DNA of 35,895 nt from positions 1 to 35,895 of the forward strand of contig CABYFB010000007.1 of NCBI GenBank assembly GCA_902518165.1, in the 5' to 3' direction. Positions 25,087 through 33,458 of the stretch are shown here, in pieces; position 1 is the first letter of the stretch; each line of letters opens with the position of its first letter. Position numbers and translations under genes: made by a program. Source of the DNA: an uncultured Pelagibacteraceae bacterium (GTDB lineage: Bacteria; Pseudomonadota; Alphaproteobacteria; Pelagibacterales; Pelagibacteraceae). Below the pieces are notes generated by a model. That model was not told where the DNA came from, made no database searches, and saw only the letters and a program-made list of their open reading frames with translations.

Positions 25087-25860
25087 GTGACTGTAAAAAT
25101 AAATAAAGTATCACCGGGTGTTAAAAGAGTTTTAATTAATGATCCAAAAACTTATAATTCCTTATCATACAATACTCTTTCATCTTTATTAAAGGCATTC
25201 AAAAAATTAGATAATGATAAAGAAACAAGGGTCATTATTTTAGAAGGAGCTGGAAAAGGATTTAGTGCAGGTCACAATTTAAAAGAGGTAAGAGGTATAA
25301 AAAATAGATCTAATCATCTAAAACTGTTTAAACTTTGTTCAAAACTTATGATGCAAATTGTTGAAGGAAACAAACCAGTGATAGCTAAAGTACATGGAGC
25401 AGCTTACGCAGCTGGATGTCAATTAGCAGCAAGTTGTGATCTTGCATATAGTACAAACTCAGCAACATTTGCTACACCTGGAGTAAAAATTGGATTATTT
25501 TGCAGTACTCCAATGGTCGCTGTCAGTCGAAAAATCAGTAGAAAAAGAATGATGGAAATGCTACTTACCGGTGATCCAATTAGTGCAAAATATGCAAAGG
25601 AAATTGGATTAATTAATGATCATTACAGTCCAAAAACTTTGAATAAAAAAGTTTTAGATATTGCAAAAAAAATATCTTCAAAATCAAATTTAACCATCAA
25701 AATAGGTAAAAAAGGTTTTTATAAACAATTAGAAATGCCATTAGGTAAAGCTTATGATTACACAAGTAAGATGATGACACTTAATATGTCATCTTATGAT
25801 GCCAAAGAGGGTATTAGTGCTTTTATTGAAAAAAGAAATCCAAGTTGGAAAAACAAATAA
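25087..25860 (+). CDS. Crotonase-fold protein (ECHDC3-like) lacking both catalytic Glu
   Basis: This 257-residue enoyl-CoA hydratase/isomerase-fold protein starts at GTG 25087. The oxyanion-hole loop GKGFSAGHNLKEV and the second loop HGAAYAAGCQLAASCDLA are intact. The two Glu residues that perform hydration in canonical crotonases are replaced by Q112 (GCQLA) and G132 (TPGVKIGL). The AGHNLKE signature resembles the ECHDC3 group. A standard hydratase, or a DmdD-type methylthioacryloyl-CoA hydratase, is therefore unlikely. CoA-thioester isomerase, thioesterase or decarboxylase chemistry is possible. Confidence 0.82.
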   Translation: MTVKINKVSPGVKRVLINDPKTYNSLSYNTLSSLLKAFKKLDNDKETRVIILEGAGKGFSAGHNLKEVRGIKNRSNHLKLFKLCSKLMMQIVEGNKPVIAKVHGAAYAAGCQLAASCDLAYSTNSATFATPGVKIGLFCSTPMVAVSRKISRKRMMEMLLTGDPISAKYAKEIGLINDHYSPKTLNKKVLDIAKKISSKSNLTIKIGKKGFYKQLEMPLGKAYDYTSKMMTLNMSSYDAKEGISAFIEKRNPSWKNK

Positions 25861-25903
25861 CCATTAAGTTGAAGTCACTTAAAAAAAAGTTTAAGTTGTA
25901 ATC

Positions 25904-25910
25904 AAAGGAG
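25904..25910 (+). promoter_or_regulatory. Shine-Dalgarno for the methanethiol oxidase-like gene
   Basis: AAAGGAG at 25904-25910 precedes the ATG at 25921 by 10 bases, one of the few strong ribosome sites in the window. The 60-base gap holding it also has the octamer TTAAGTTG twice (25864-25871 and 25891-25898). An internal promoter is possible, but no clear -10 box is seen. Confidence 0.55.
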
Positions 25911-25920
25911 AAAATCAATC

Positions 25921-27273
25921 ATGGATGGATGCTGTGGTCCTGGATATGCTAGTCCTGCAGAAGCAATAAAAGCGCCAAAAGAAAAGCTTTTATATACAAT
26001 AGCTATCTACACAGGGACGGGAATACAAAAACCAGACTATTTAGCAACTGTCGATGTTGATCCTCAAAGCCCCACATATTCTAAAGTAATTCATAGACTT
26101 GAAATGCCAGGTATTGGTGATGAATTGCATCACATGGGATGGAATGCATGTTCTTCTTGCCATGGTGACTCAAACATGAGCAGAAAATATTTATTAGTTC
26201 CAGGTGTTAGATCAAATAATATTTATGTTGTTGATACTGCATCCGATCCTAGAGCTCCAAAAATACATAAAGTAGTAGATGGATCTGAAATAAAGAAAAA
26301 AACTAATTTATCAGGACCACATACAGTTCATTGCCTAGGTTCTGAAATTATCATTTCTTTTCTTGGAGACGCTCGAGGAGAAGCACCAGGAGGATATTTA
26401 CATTTGAATAAAGATTTTGAAATTGTAGGTAGATGGGAAAATTCAATGGGAGACATACCTTTTAGTTATGACTTCTGGTACCAACCAAGACATAATGTGA
26501 TGGTTAGTTCTGAATGGGCGGCTCCTAATACTTTTATGCCTGGATTTGATTTAGAGGAAGTTGGTCATTTGAAATATGGTAGACGACTTCATGTCTGGGA
26601 TTTTAAAAAAAAAGAGCCAGTTCAAACAATGTATTTAGGTGAAGATGGTTTAATACCATTAGAAGTAAAATTTATGCATAATCCCGACAGTAGTCATGGA
26701 TTTTGCGGTGCAGCGCTAAGCGCAAATGTAATTCATTTTTGGAAATCAAAAGAGGGAAAATGGGAATGGGAAAAAATAATTGATGTTGAAAATGAACCAC
26801 ATCCTGATTGGCCAATCCCTGTACCTGGAGTTATGTCAGCGATATTAGTTTCAATGGATGATAAATATCTCTATATAAATAATTGGCTTCATGGAGATAT
26901 GAGGCAATATGATATTTCAGATCCGCACAAACCTAAATTAACTGGTCAAGTTTGGATGGGTGGATTGTTAGGAAAGGCTCCAGAAGTAAACGGTGTCAAA
27001 ATTGCTGGTGGACCTCAAATGTATCAATTATCCTTAGATGGCAAAAGAATGTATGTAACAACATCATTATTTTCTACATGGGATAATCAATTTTATCCTG
27101 AAATAAGAAAGCAGGGTGGAGCAATGATTATGATTGATTGTGATGTTGAAAATGGTGGGATGAAAATTAATAAAGATTTTATTGTTGATTTTGGTAAAGA
27201 ACCAAATGGACCTAGTAGGTGCCATGAAAGTAGATATCCAGGTGGAGATTGCACAAGCGACATCTGGCTATGA
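25921..27273 (+). CDS. Selenium-binding protein 56 / methanethiol oxidase family
   Basis: This 450-residue protein shows strong family signatures along its length: CCGPGYASP at the start, PDYLATVDVDP, ELHHMGWNACSSC (H70, H71, C77, C80), the GPHTVHCLG region (H134, H137), SYDFWYQPRHNVMVSSEW, the NWLHGDMRQYDISDP segment, and the terminal YPGGDCTSDIW. Human SELENBP1 and bacterial MtoX are copper-dependent methanethiol oxidases giving formaldehyde, H2S and H2O2. The His clusters are consistent with a metal site. Unlike periplasmic MtoX it has no signal peptide, so it would act in the cytoplasm. The stop overlaps the ferredoxin start (ATGA). Confidence 0.92.
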   Translation: MDGCCGPGYASPAEAIKAPKEKLLYTIAIYTGTGIQKPDYLATVDVDPQSPTYSKVIHRLEMPGIGDELHHMGWNACSSCHGDSNMSRKYLLVPGVRSNNIYVVDTASDPRAPKIHKVVDGSEIKKKTNLSGPHTVHCLGSEIIISFLGDARGEAPGGYLHLNKDFEIVGRWENSMGDIPFSYDFWYQPRHNVMVSSEWAAPNTFMPGFDLEEVGHLKYGRRLHVWDFKKKEPVQTMYLGEDGLIPLEVKFMHNPDSSHGFCGAALSANVIHFWKSKEGKWEWEKIIDVENEPHPDWPIPVPGVMSAILVSMDDKYLYINNWLHGDMRQYDISDPHKPKLTGQVWMGGLLGKAPEVNGVKIAGGPQMYQLSLDGKRMYVTTSLFSTWDNQFYPEIRKQGGAMIMIDCDVENGGMKINKDFIVDFGKEPNGPSRCHESRYPGGDCTSDIWL

Positions 27274-27635
27274 CAAAGATTACAATCTCAAACAGAAATA
27301 ACAGTGCATTTGAAGTCAGTGGAAAAAAACCTTTATTAAACGAATTAAGAGATCAAGGTGTCGATCTTCCATACGGATGTCAGTATGGGGGATGTATTAC
27401 ATGTGCAGCTAAACTAATTAATGGAGAAGTAGATCAACGTTCTCAAGTTGCATTAAACAATAGACAAATCAATGATGGATATATTATTTTATGTGTTGCT
27501 AAAGCAAAAACAGATTGCACAATTGAGATAGGAGTTGAAAGTCATGATAAATTGTATCGAAATCCTTTCCTAGATCCTTTAGAACCTCATGAATTAAAAG
27601 CAGATATCGCGAGTAAAAAGGAAGAAAAAAAATAA
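27270..27635 (+). CDS. 2Fe-2S plant-type ferredoxin
   Basis: This 122-residue ferredoxin has ligands C37, C42, C45 and C75 in the pattern C-x4-C-x2-C ... C (GCQYGGCITC and YIILC). The ATG at 27270 overlaps the preceding stop by 4 bases and gives MTKITISNRN. An upstream in-frame TTG at 27249 would add only seven residues and is less credible. The extra C-terminal tail of about 35 residues (DPLEPHELK...KKEEKK) is charged. Coupling to the methanethiol-oxidase homologue suggests a redox link; serving the Rieske oxygenase upstream is equally plausible. Confidence 0.9.
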   Translation: MTKITISNRNNSAFEVSGKKPLLNELRDQGVDLPYGCQYGGCITCAAKLINGEVDQRSQVALNNRQINDGYIILCVAKAKTDCTIEIGVESHDKLYRNPFLDPLEPHELKADIASKKEEKK

Positions 27636-27637
27636 AC

Positions 27638-28087
27638 ATGAACCACAACGAACCTTATAGCGCTGAATATTTAAAAGATATTTTAAGCTCAGTTAAGACA
27701 ATTGCTATGGTTGGTGCTAGCCCAGATAAAACTAAATTTAGTTATGGTGTGCTAAGAGTTTTGCATGAAACTGGTTATGACATGATACCTGTAAATCCTA
27801 AACCAGGTATAAAGGAAATTAGAAATTTAAAGGTTTATCCAAATTTATCTGCTATCGATAGACCTGTTGATATGGTTGAAGTATTTAGAAAATCTGAGGA
27901 TCTTTATGGAATTGCTGAAGAGGCAATATCAATTGGAGCAAAAGTATTATGGGGACAAATCGGTGTAATTAATCATGATGCAGCAAAAATTGCTGAAGAT
28001 GCAGGTTTAAAAGTAGTTATGAATAGATGTCCAAAAATTGAACTCTTCAGACCATTTTGGAAACCGCGACTAGATCTTAAAATTTAA
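27638..28087 (+). CDS. CoA-binding domain protein (YccU-like), copy 1
   Basis: This 149-residue Rossmann-type CoA_binding-domain protein has the characteristic TIAMVGASPDKTKFSYGV, GYDMIPVNPK, VDMVEVFRKSE and GAKVLWGQIGV segments. It corresponds to the small succinyl-CoA-synthetase-alpha-like domain found alone in many bacteria (YccU family). Its biochemical role is not established; CoA binding is predicted from the fold. It lies 2 bases after the ferredoxin and 8 bases before a divergent second copy. Confidence 0.9.
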   Translation: MNHNEPYSAEYLKDILSSVKTIAMVGASPDKTKFSYGVLRVLHETGYDMIPVNPKPGIKEIRNLKVYPNLSAIDRPVDMVEVFRKSEDLYGIAEEAISIGAKVLWGQIGVINHDAAKIAEDAGLKVVMNRCPKIELFRPFWKPRLDLKI

Positions 28088-28095
28088 ATCAAATT

Positions 28096-28521
28096 ATGGA
28101 TACAACACTTTTAGATGAAAAAATAAAAGAACTATATTTAAGTTATAGGACGATAGCAATTGTCGGAGCAAGCCCAGACTCAAAAAAAACTTCCAATATA
28201 ATAATGAAATATTTAAGAAATACAGGTTACAAAGTTTTTCCCGTTAATCCAGTAACAGATAATAAAATTATACATGGTGAACCAGTTTATAAAAAACTAA
28301 CGGATATTAAAGATCATGTTGGAATTGTTAATGTTTTTAGACCTAGTGAGGAGGCTGAGGAAATAGCAAAACAAACAATAGAAATTGGTGCAAATGTATT
28401 ATGGTTGCAATTAGGAATTCACAACGAAAATGCAGCTAAATTAGTCTCTCAAAATAAAATTTATTATATCTCTAATAAATGTATTAAAAACGAATACGAT
28501 AGATTATTCAAAACTATATAA
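28096..28521 (+). CDS. CoA-binding domain protein (YccU-like), copy 2
   Basis: This 141-residue paralogue of the preceding gene shares the order TIAIVGASPDSKK, GYKVFPVNPV, GIVNVFRPSEEAEEIA, GANVLWLQLGI. Aligned by eye, identity with copy 1 is modest, so the duplication is old. Copy 2 retains the phosphate-binding loop but differs in the C-terminal part (NKCIKNEYDRL against NRCPKIELFRP). A hetero-oligomer of the two is a reasonable guess. After it comes a 66-base gap, the largest in the 17-gene run. Confidence 0.85.
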   Translation: MDTTLLDEKIKELYLSYRTIAIVGASPDSKKTSNIIMKYLRNTGYKVFPVNPVTDNKIIHGEPVYKKLTDIKDHVGIVNVFRPSEEAEEIAKQTIEIGANVLWLQLGIHNENAAKLVSQNKIYYISNKCIKNEYDRLFKTI

Positions 28522-28560
28522 TATCAAATTATTAAGTGTGATATTAAGACCTTTTATTTC

Positions 28561-28587
28561 ATTTTAAATTTAAGATAAATTTAAAAT
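28561..28587 (+). promoter_or_regulatory. 11-bp perfect inverted repeat abutting a start codon
   Basis: ATTTTAAATTT (28561-28571), a 5-base spacer AAGAT, and AAATTTAAAAT (28577-28587) form a perfect inverted repeat ending immediately before the ATG at 28588. It fills the region where a ribosome-binding site should be; no Shine-Dalgarno sequence is present. It could be an operator or an RNA hairpin limiting initiation. It is pure A/T apart from the loop, so a chance origin is possible. Confidence 0.4.
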
Positions 28588-29049
28588 ATGAAATTCAAAA
28601 TTTTATTTTTTTTAATTACATTTTTTTATTTTAATTCTTCATTTGCCGATGTTTTAAAACCAAGTGTGAATATAGATCCAAAACAAGTTGTTTTAATTCA
28701 ATTAAAGGCATTAATGAAAAATGACAGTCCATATAAAGATAGAGGGATTGAGCAAACATGGGAATTTGCACATCCAAATAATCAAAGGATGACAGGTCCA
28801 TTAGATAGATTTAAAAGAATGTTAAAAGGGGCTTCATACTCGATGCTGATTGATCACAAAGAAAATACAGTAACTGAAATTTACAAATCAAGTACAATGG
28901 CAACTTATGAAGTTGTTGTCTTGGATAAGGATAAACAATATTTTAAATTTAAATGGAAAGTTGAAAAGAATAATAAAGAAGGCAATCTTTTAGATTGCTG
29001 GCTAACAACAGCGGTTTCACAACCAATACCAATGGGATCATCAATATAA
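28588..29049 (+). CDS. Secreted DUF4864-like protein
   Basis: This 153-residue protein has a clear signal peptide: K2 and K4, a hydrophobic FLITFFYF core, and likely cleavage after SSFA (about residue 20). The mature part, with DPKQVVLIQLKALMKND, TWEFAHPNNQRMTGP and RFKRMLKGASYSMLIDH, resembles DUF4864, an exported domain of unknown function with a cystatin/SnoaL-like two-layer fold. The start at 28588 follows the inverted repeat directly. The stop overlaps the next start by one base (TAATG at 29047-29051), so the secreted and membrane proteins may work together. Confidence 0.72.
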   Translation: MKFKILFFLITFFYFNSSFADVLKPSVNIDPKQVVLIQLKALMKNDSPYKDRGIEQTWEFAHPNNQRMTGPLDRFKRMLKGASYSMLIDHKENTVTEIYKSSTMATYEVVVLDKDKQYFKFKWKVEKNNKEGNLLDCWLTTAVSQPIPMGSSI

Positions 29050-29252
29050 TGAAAAAGCCTCCAATGTATATTAGGTACGCAATTCTAATGTTTATATTAT
29101 GCTTTCCAACAATTTCATCTACTCAACTTGGGTGGTATTTTTGGGGAAGTGAAGTTGGGATTAATATTGGCATGGTAGTAGGTACAATTTCCGTTATAGT
29201 TGCCGCTTATTTAATGTTCAGAATGGGCTGGCGTGACGCAGATGATGAATAA
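29049..29252 (+). CDS. Small two-helix membrane protein, 67 residues
   Basis: Starting at ATG 29049, which overlaps the upstream stop by one base, this 67-residue protein has two hydrophobic segments (about residues 8-22 and 37-57) and an acidic C-terminus RDADDE. An in-frame start at 28995 would lie well inside the secreted-protein gene and give a hydrophilic extension, so it is unlikely. No family is recognised. It precedes the DMGDH-like gene by 46 bases. Confidence 0.7.
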   Translation: MKKPPMYIRYAILMFILCFPTISSTQLGWYFWGSEVGINIGMVVGTISVIVAAYLMFRMGWRDADDE

Positions 29253-29298
29253 TAGAATTTTGTTTCGTTAGTAATTAAAATTTAGTAGGAATCTGAGA

Positions 29299-31731
29299 AT
29301 GAAATCCAAAGCAAAAGTTGTTGTAGTTGGTGGTGGAGTAGTAGGGGTTAGCGCACTCTATCACTTAGCAAAAAAAGGTTGGTCAGATGTTGCTTTAATT
29401 GAAAGAAAAGAACTAACATCAGGTTCAACTTGGCATGCAGCGGGCTTATTACCACTATTTAATATGAGTTATTCTGTAGGACAACTTCATAAGTATGCTG
29501 TCAATTTATATAAAACTTTAGAGGAAGAGACAGGTAAGAATGTAGGTTTCAGCGTTGTATCAAATATTAGATTAGCAAGCACTAAAGATAGAATGGATGA
29601 ATACTTTCAATACGCAGGTGTTGCTCAAACAATAGGTGTTGATGTAAAATTTTTAACTCCAGACCAAGTTAAGGAAATCTGGCCATTATGTAATACATCA
29701 GATTTAGTAGGTGCAATACAACACCCTGAAGATGGATATATTCAACCAGCAGATTTAACACAAGCTCTTGCAACAGGTGCAAGAAATAGAGGAGCAGAAA
29801 TTTATAGAAATACAAATGTTGTTGGAATGAAACAAACCAAAGATGGTTGGGTTGTTGAGACAGATAAAGGGTCTATAGAGTGTGAACATATTATTTCTTG
29901 TTCAGGAAATTTTGCAAGACAAACTGGAAAGATGGTTGGATTAGATATTCCAGTTATTCCAGTAGAACATCAATACATTGTTACTGAACCCCATCCAGAA
30001 ATTCAAAAAAGAAAAAAAGATGGATTACCAGAGATGGGAGTTTTAAGGGATAGTGATAGCAGATGGTATATGAGAGAAGAAGCGGGTGGATTAATTTTAG
30101 GACCATATGAAGATGGTGCACCAGCTTGTTATGTAGATGGACCATCAAAAGATTCTGAATATGAATTATTTCAGGAAGATTTGGATAGATTGGCTCCACA
30201 TATTGAAGGTGCAATACATAGAGTCCCTGCATTTGGAGAAGTGGGAGTTAAGAAAGTTTATAATGGTGCAATTTGTTATACACCTGATGGTAACCCAATT
30301 GTTGGTCCTGCTTGGGGATTGAAAAATTTTTGGATAAATGAAGGTCATAGCTTTGGTATCACCGCAGCAGGTGGAGCAGGATGGCAACTTGCTGAATGGA
30401 TCGTAGACGGCGAACCTACAATTGATATGCTTGGTGTTGAACCAAGAAGGTATGGAGATTATTGCTCTAAATCATATTTAAAAGCTAAAAATGAAGAAGC
30501 CTACAGTCACGTTTTCATAACTCACTTTCCTGATGAAGAAAGACCAGCTGCAAGACCATTAAGAACAGCACCATGTTATGACAGAATGAAAAATTTAGGA
30601 GCAGTGTTTGGTCAAAAATTTGGATGGGAACGACCTAACTTTTTTGCAACTGATGGAATGGAGCAAAAAGATGATTGGTCATTTAGAAGATCAAAATGGT
30701 TCAATGCAATGGAAAAAGAATGTAAAAACGTAAAAGAAAATGTAGGTCTTTTGGATATGACTGCATTTGCAAAATGTAGAATTAAAGGACCTGGTGCTGA
30801 AGAATTTTTAGATAATTTAGTTGCAAACAAATTACCAAAAAAAGTTGGAAGAATTAATTTATGTCACGCTTTAAATACTAAAGGTGGAGTTCATTCTGAA
30901 TTTACTATTATGAGAGAGTCACATGATAGCTTTTATTTAGTATCAGCAGGAGCTTTCCAAAGATTAGATCATGATTGGATTTTAAAATGGATGCCTTCAG
31001 ATGGTTCAGTGCAGTTTGAAAATTTAACTAATAGTAATGGAGTTTTGGTTGTTTCAGGTCCAAAAGCAAGAGAGTTGATGCAAAGAGTTTCAAAAGATGA
31101 TTTTTCAAATGAAAACTTTAAATGGCTAAGTGCAAAAATGGTTGATGTAGGTTATGCACCAGTTAATGCTATGAGAGTTAATTTTGTTGGTGAATTAGGA
31201 TGGGAACTTCATCATCCAATTGAATATCAAAATCACATTTTTGATAAACTTATGGAAGCAGGACAAGATCTTGGATTAAAACCTTATGGTATTAGAGCTA
31301 TGAATAGTTTGAGAGTAGAAAAATCATATAAATTAGTTGGAACAGAATTATCAATAGAATACTCACCTTATGAAAGTGGTCTTGATAGATTTATACACCC
31401 TAATAAAGGAAGTTTTATTGGACTTGAAGCATTGAACAAGTGGAGAGAAAAAGGTTTTGATAACAAACTTGTTACCTTAGAAGTTCACAATCCAAAAGAT
31501 GCAGATGTTTTGGGTAATAACCCAATTTATGAAAATGGAAGTGTAATAGGAAGAGCAACAGGTGGAGATTTTGGTTTTAGAATTGGAAAATCTTTAGCAT
31601 TAGGAATGGTTAAACCAGAATTAGCAAATGTTGGACAAAAACTTAAAATTGAAATATTAGGTGAGAAATATGATGCAACAATTTTAGATGAAAGTCCTTA
31701 CGATCCAGAAAACAATTTATTAAGAGCTTAA
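29299..31731 (+). CDS. Dimethylglycine dehydrogenase-like FAD/THF enzyme
   Basis: This 810-residue two-domain enzyme resembles DMGDH and sarcosine dehydrogenase. The N-terminal FAD domain has GGGVVG at 11-16 and STWHAAGLL, where H46 corresponds to the covalent-FAD histidine of mammalian DMGDH. The C-terminal GcvT domain starts at about residue 430, with [13 protein letters not shown] and then [25 protein letters not shown]. Expected reaction: dimethylglycine to sarcosine (or sarcosine to glycine), with methylene-THF formed and electrons passed to ETF. The stop overlaps etfB by one base (TAATG), directly tying it to the ETF genes. DMG is favoured because a separate sarcosine oxidase is present. 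Confidence 0.9.
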   Translation: MKSKAKVVVVGGGVVGVSALYHLAKKGWSDVALIERKELTSGSTWHAAGLLPLFNMSYSVGQLHKYAVNLYKTLEEETGKNVGFSVVSNIRLASTKDRMDEYFQYAGVAQTIGVDVKFLTPDQVKEIWPLCNTSDLVGAIQHPEDGYIQPADLTQALATGARNRGAEIYRNTNVVGMKQTKDGWVVETDKGSIECEHIISCSGNFARQTGKMVGLDIPVIPVEHQYIVTEPHPEIQKRKKDGLPEMGVLRDSDSRWYMREEAGGLILGPYEDGAPACYVDGPSKDSEYELFQEDLDRLAPHIEGAIHRVPAFGEVGVKKVYNGAICYTPDGNPIVGPAWGLKNFWINEGHSFGITAAGGAGWQLAEWIVDGEPTIDMLGVEPRRYGDYCSKSYLKAKNEEAYSHVFITHFPDEERPAARPLRTAPCYDRMKNLGAVFGQKFGWERPNFFATDGMEQKDDWSFRRSKWFNAMEKECKNVKENVGLLDMTAFAKCRIKGPGAEEFLDNLVANKLPKKVGRINLCHALNTKGGVHSEFTIMRESHDSFYLVSAGAFQRLDHDWILKWMPSDGSVQFENLTNSNGVLVVSGPKARELMQRVSKDDFSNENFKWLSAKMVDVGYAPVNAMRVNFVGELGWELHHPIEYQNHIFDKLMEAGQDLGLKPYGIRAMNSLRVEKSYKLVGTELSIEYSPYESGLDRFIHPNKGSFIGLEALNKWREKGFDNKLVTLEVHNPKDADVLGNNPIYENGSVIGRATGGDFGFRIGKSLALGMVKPELANVGQKLKIEILGEKYDATILDESPYDPENNLLRA

Positions 31732-32480
31732 TGAAAATATTAGTCGCTGTTAAAAGAGTTATTGATTACAATGTTCAAATACGAGTTAAAGAAGATGGCT
31801 CAGGTGTTGTTACTGACAACGTTAAAATGTCAACAAATCCACCAGATGATAATGCGATAGAAGAAGCAGTAAAAATTAAAGAGGCTGGTAAAGCAAAAGA
31901 AATAGTTGCAATTACAATTGGTGAAGAAAAAGCTCAAGAAACAGTTAGAAAAGCTTTAGCTGTCGGAGCGGATAGGGGAATACATGTCAAAGTTGATAAT
32001 GTGATTGAGCCATTAGCAGTTTCAAAAATTTTGAAAAAAATTGTAGAAAAAGAAAATCCTGATTTAGTATTTATGGGAAAACAAGCAATTGATGATGACT
32101 GTAATCAAACTGGTCAGATGCTTGCAGCTTTATTAAATTGGCCTCAAGCAACTTTTGCATCTAAAATTGAAGTAAAAGATAATGCATTAGAGGTAACACG
32201 TGAAATTGACGAAGGTTTGGAAACCATTGAAGTGAATGTTCCAGCAATTGTTACATGTGATTTAAGATTAAATGAACCAAGATATGCTTCACTTCCAAAT
32301 ATTATGAAAGCTAAGAAAAAACCAATAGAACAGATAAATGCTTCAGATTTAGGAGTTGATATCAATCCAAGAATCGAACAAATTAAAGTTGAAGAGCCAC
32401 CAAAAAGAAAAGCTGGAATAAAAGTCGCTAGTGTTGAAGAATTGGTGCAAAAATTAAAAAATGAGGCTAAGGTAATTTAA
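31731..32480 (+). CDS. etfB: Electron transfer flavoprotein, beta subunit
   Basis: This 249-residue protein is the AMP-binding beta chain of ETF, which carries electrons from flavin dehydrogenases to ETF-QO. Landmarks are the [20 protein letters not shown] start, [16 protein letters not shown], the [10 protein letters not shown] region and [21 protein letters not shown]. It is coupled to the DMGDH-like gene upstream and followed by etfA with no gap (stop at 32480, ATG at 32481). Confidence 0.97.
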   Translation: MKILVAVKRVIDYNVQIRVKEDGSGVVTDNVKMSTNPPDDNAIEEAVKIKEAGKAKEIVAITIGEEKAQETVRKALAVGADRGIHVKVDNVIEPLAVSKILKKIVEKENPDLVFMGKQAIDDDCNQTGQMLAALLNWPQATFASKIEVKDNALEVTREIDEGLETIEVNVPAIVTCDLRLNEPRYASLPNIMKAKKKPIEQINASDLGVDINPRIEQIKVEEPPKRKAGIKVASVEELVQKLKNEAKVI

Positions 32481-33434
32481 ATGTCGGTATTATTAATTGC
32501 AGAACATAACAATAAAGAAGTAAGACCATTTACATATAATGCTATTACAGCATCTTCTCAAATAAACGAGGATCTTCATGTTTTGGTTTTAGGTCATCAG
32601 GCTGACGAAGTTGCAAAATCTTTATCTGAAGTTCCAAATGTTAAAAAAGTTATTCATGTGGATAATGAGATTTACGAAAACTATATCGCAGAAAATTATA
32701 CATCAGCAATAATCAAGCATGCAGAAAATTATTCACACATTGTAAGCTCAGCAAATACATTTGGTAAAAATTTAATGCCAAGAATTGCAGCATTACTAGA
32801 TACTTCGCAAGTAAGCGATATAATTAAAGTTATTTCTGATGATACCTTTTTAAGACCAATTTATGCAGGAAATGCTTTTGCTACGGTTAAAAGTAATGAC
32901 AAAAAAAAATGTGTTACGATAAGACCGACGTCGTTTGATCCTGCTGATAAGAGTGGTGGATCTGCTGAAATTACAAAATCTGATCCAGCAGAAGCTAGTT
33001 CATCAACTAAATTTCTAAAGAAAGAAGAAGTTAAATCAGACAGACCAGAGCTTGGAACAGCTAGAATAGTTATTTCTGGTGGAAGAGGAATGCAAAATGG
33101 TGAAAATTTCAAATTAATCAGTGATATTGCTGATAAACTTAATGCAGCAATAGGTGCATCAAGAGCCGCAGTTGATGCTGGTTATATTACAAATGATCAT
33201 CAAGTAGGACAAACGGGTAAAGTTGTGGTCCCAGATTTATATATTGCGGTTGGAATTTCAGGTGCGATACAGCACTTAGCAGGAATGAAAGAAAGTAAAG
33301 TTATTGTAGCTATAAATAAAGATGGTGAAGCTCCAATTTTTAGTGTCGCAGATTACGGATTAGAAGCAGATCTTTTTGAGGCGCTTCCTCAGTTTTTGTC
33401 AGAATTGAACAAATTAAACACTATACAAAAATAG
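32481..33434 (+). CDS. etfA: Electron transfer flavoprotein, alpha subunit
   Basis: This 317-residue protein is the FAD-binding alpha chain of ETF. The C-terminal flavin domain shows the segment [21 protein letters not shown], then [20 protein letters not shown], then [12 protein letters not shown] and [17 protein letters not shown], all family signatures. It begins at the base after etfB. The next gene encodes ETF-QO after 24 bases, so dehydrogenase, carrier and quinone reductase are encoded consecutively. Confidence 0.97.
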   Translation: MSVLLIAEHNNKEVRPFTYNAITASSQINEDLHVLVLGHQADEVAKSLSEVPNVKKVIHVDNEIYENYIAENYTSAIIKHAENYSHIVSSANTFGKNLMPRIAALLDTSQVSDIIKVISDDTFLRPIYAGNAFATVKSNDKKKCVTIRPTSFDPADKSGGSAEITKSDPAEASSSTKFLKKEEVKSDRPELGTARIVISGGRGMQNGENFKLISDIADKLNAAIGASRAAVDAGYITNDHQVGQTGKVVVPDLYIAVGISGAIQHLAGMKESKVIVAINKDGEAPIFSVADYGLEADLFEALPQFLSELNKLNTIQK

Positions 33435-33458
33435 CAAATACTGTAAGAAATTATCATT

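Noticed and set aside
25864..25898. Paired TTAAGTTG octamers as a promoter or operator
   Set aside because: The -35/-10 fit is poor and short AT-rich repeats are common here; noted only within the ribosome-site entry.
27249..27269. TTG start for the ferredoxin
   Set aside because: The ATG at 27270 gives a normal N-terminus and the ATGA overlap seen repeatedly in this window.
28995..29048. Earlier start for the 67-residue membrane protein
   Set aside because: It would overlap the secreted-protein gene by more than 50 bases, against a TAATG junction at 29049.
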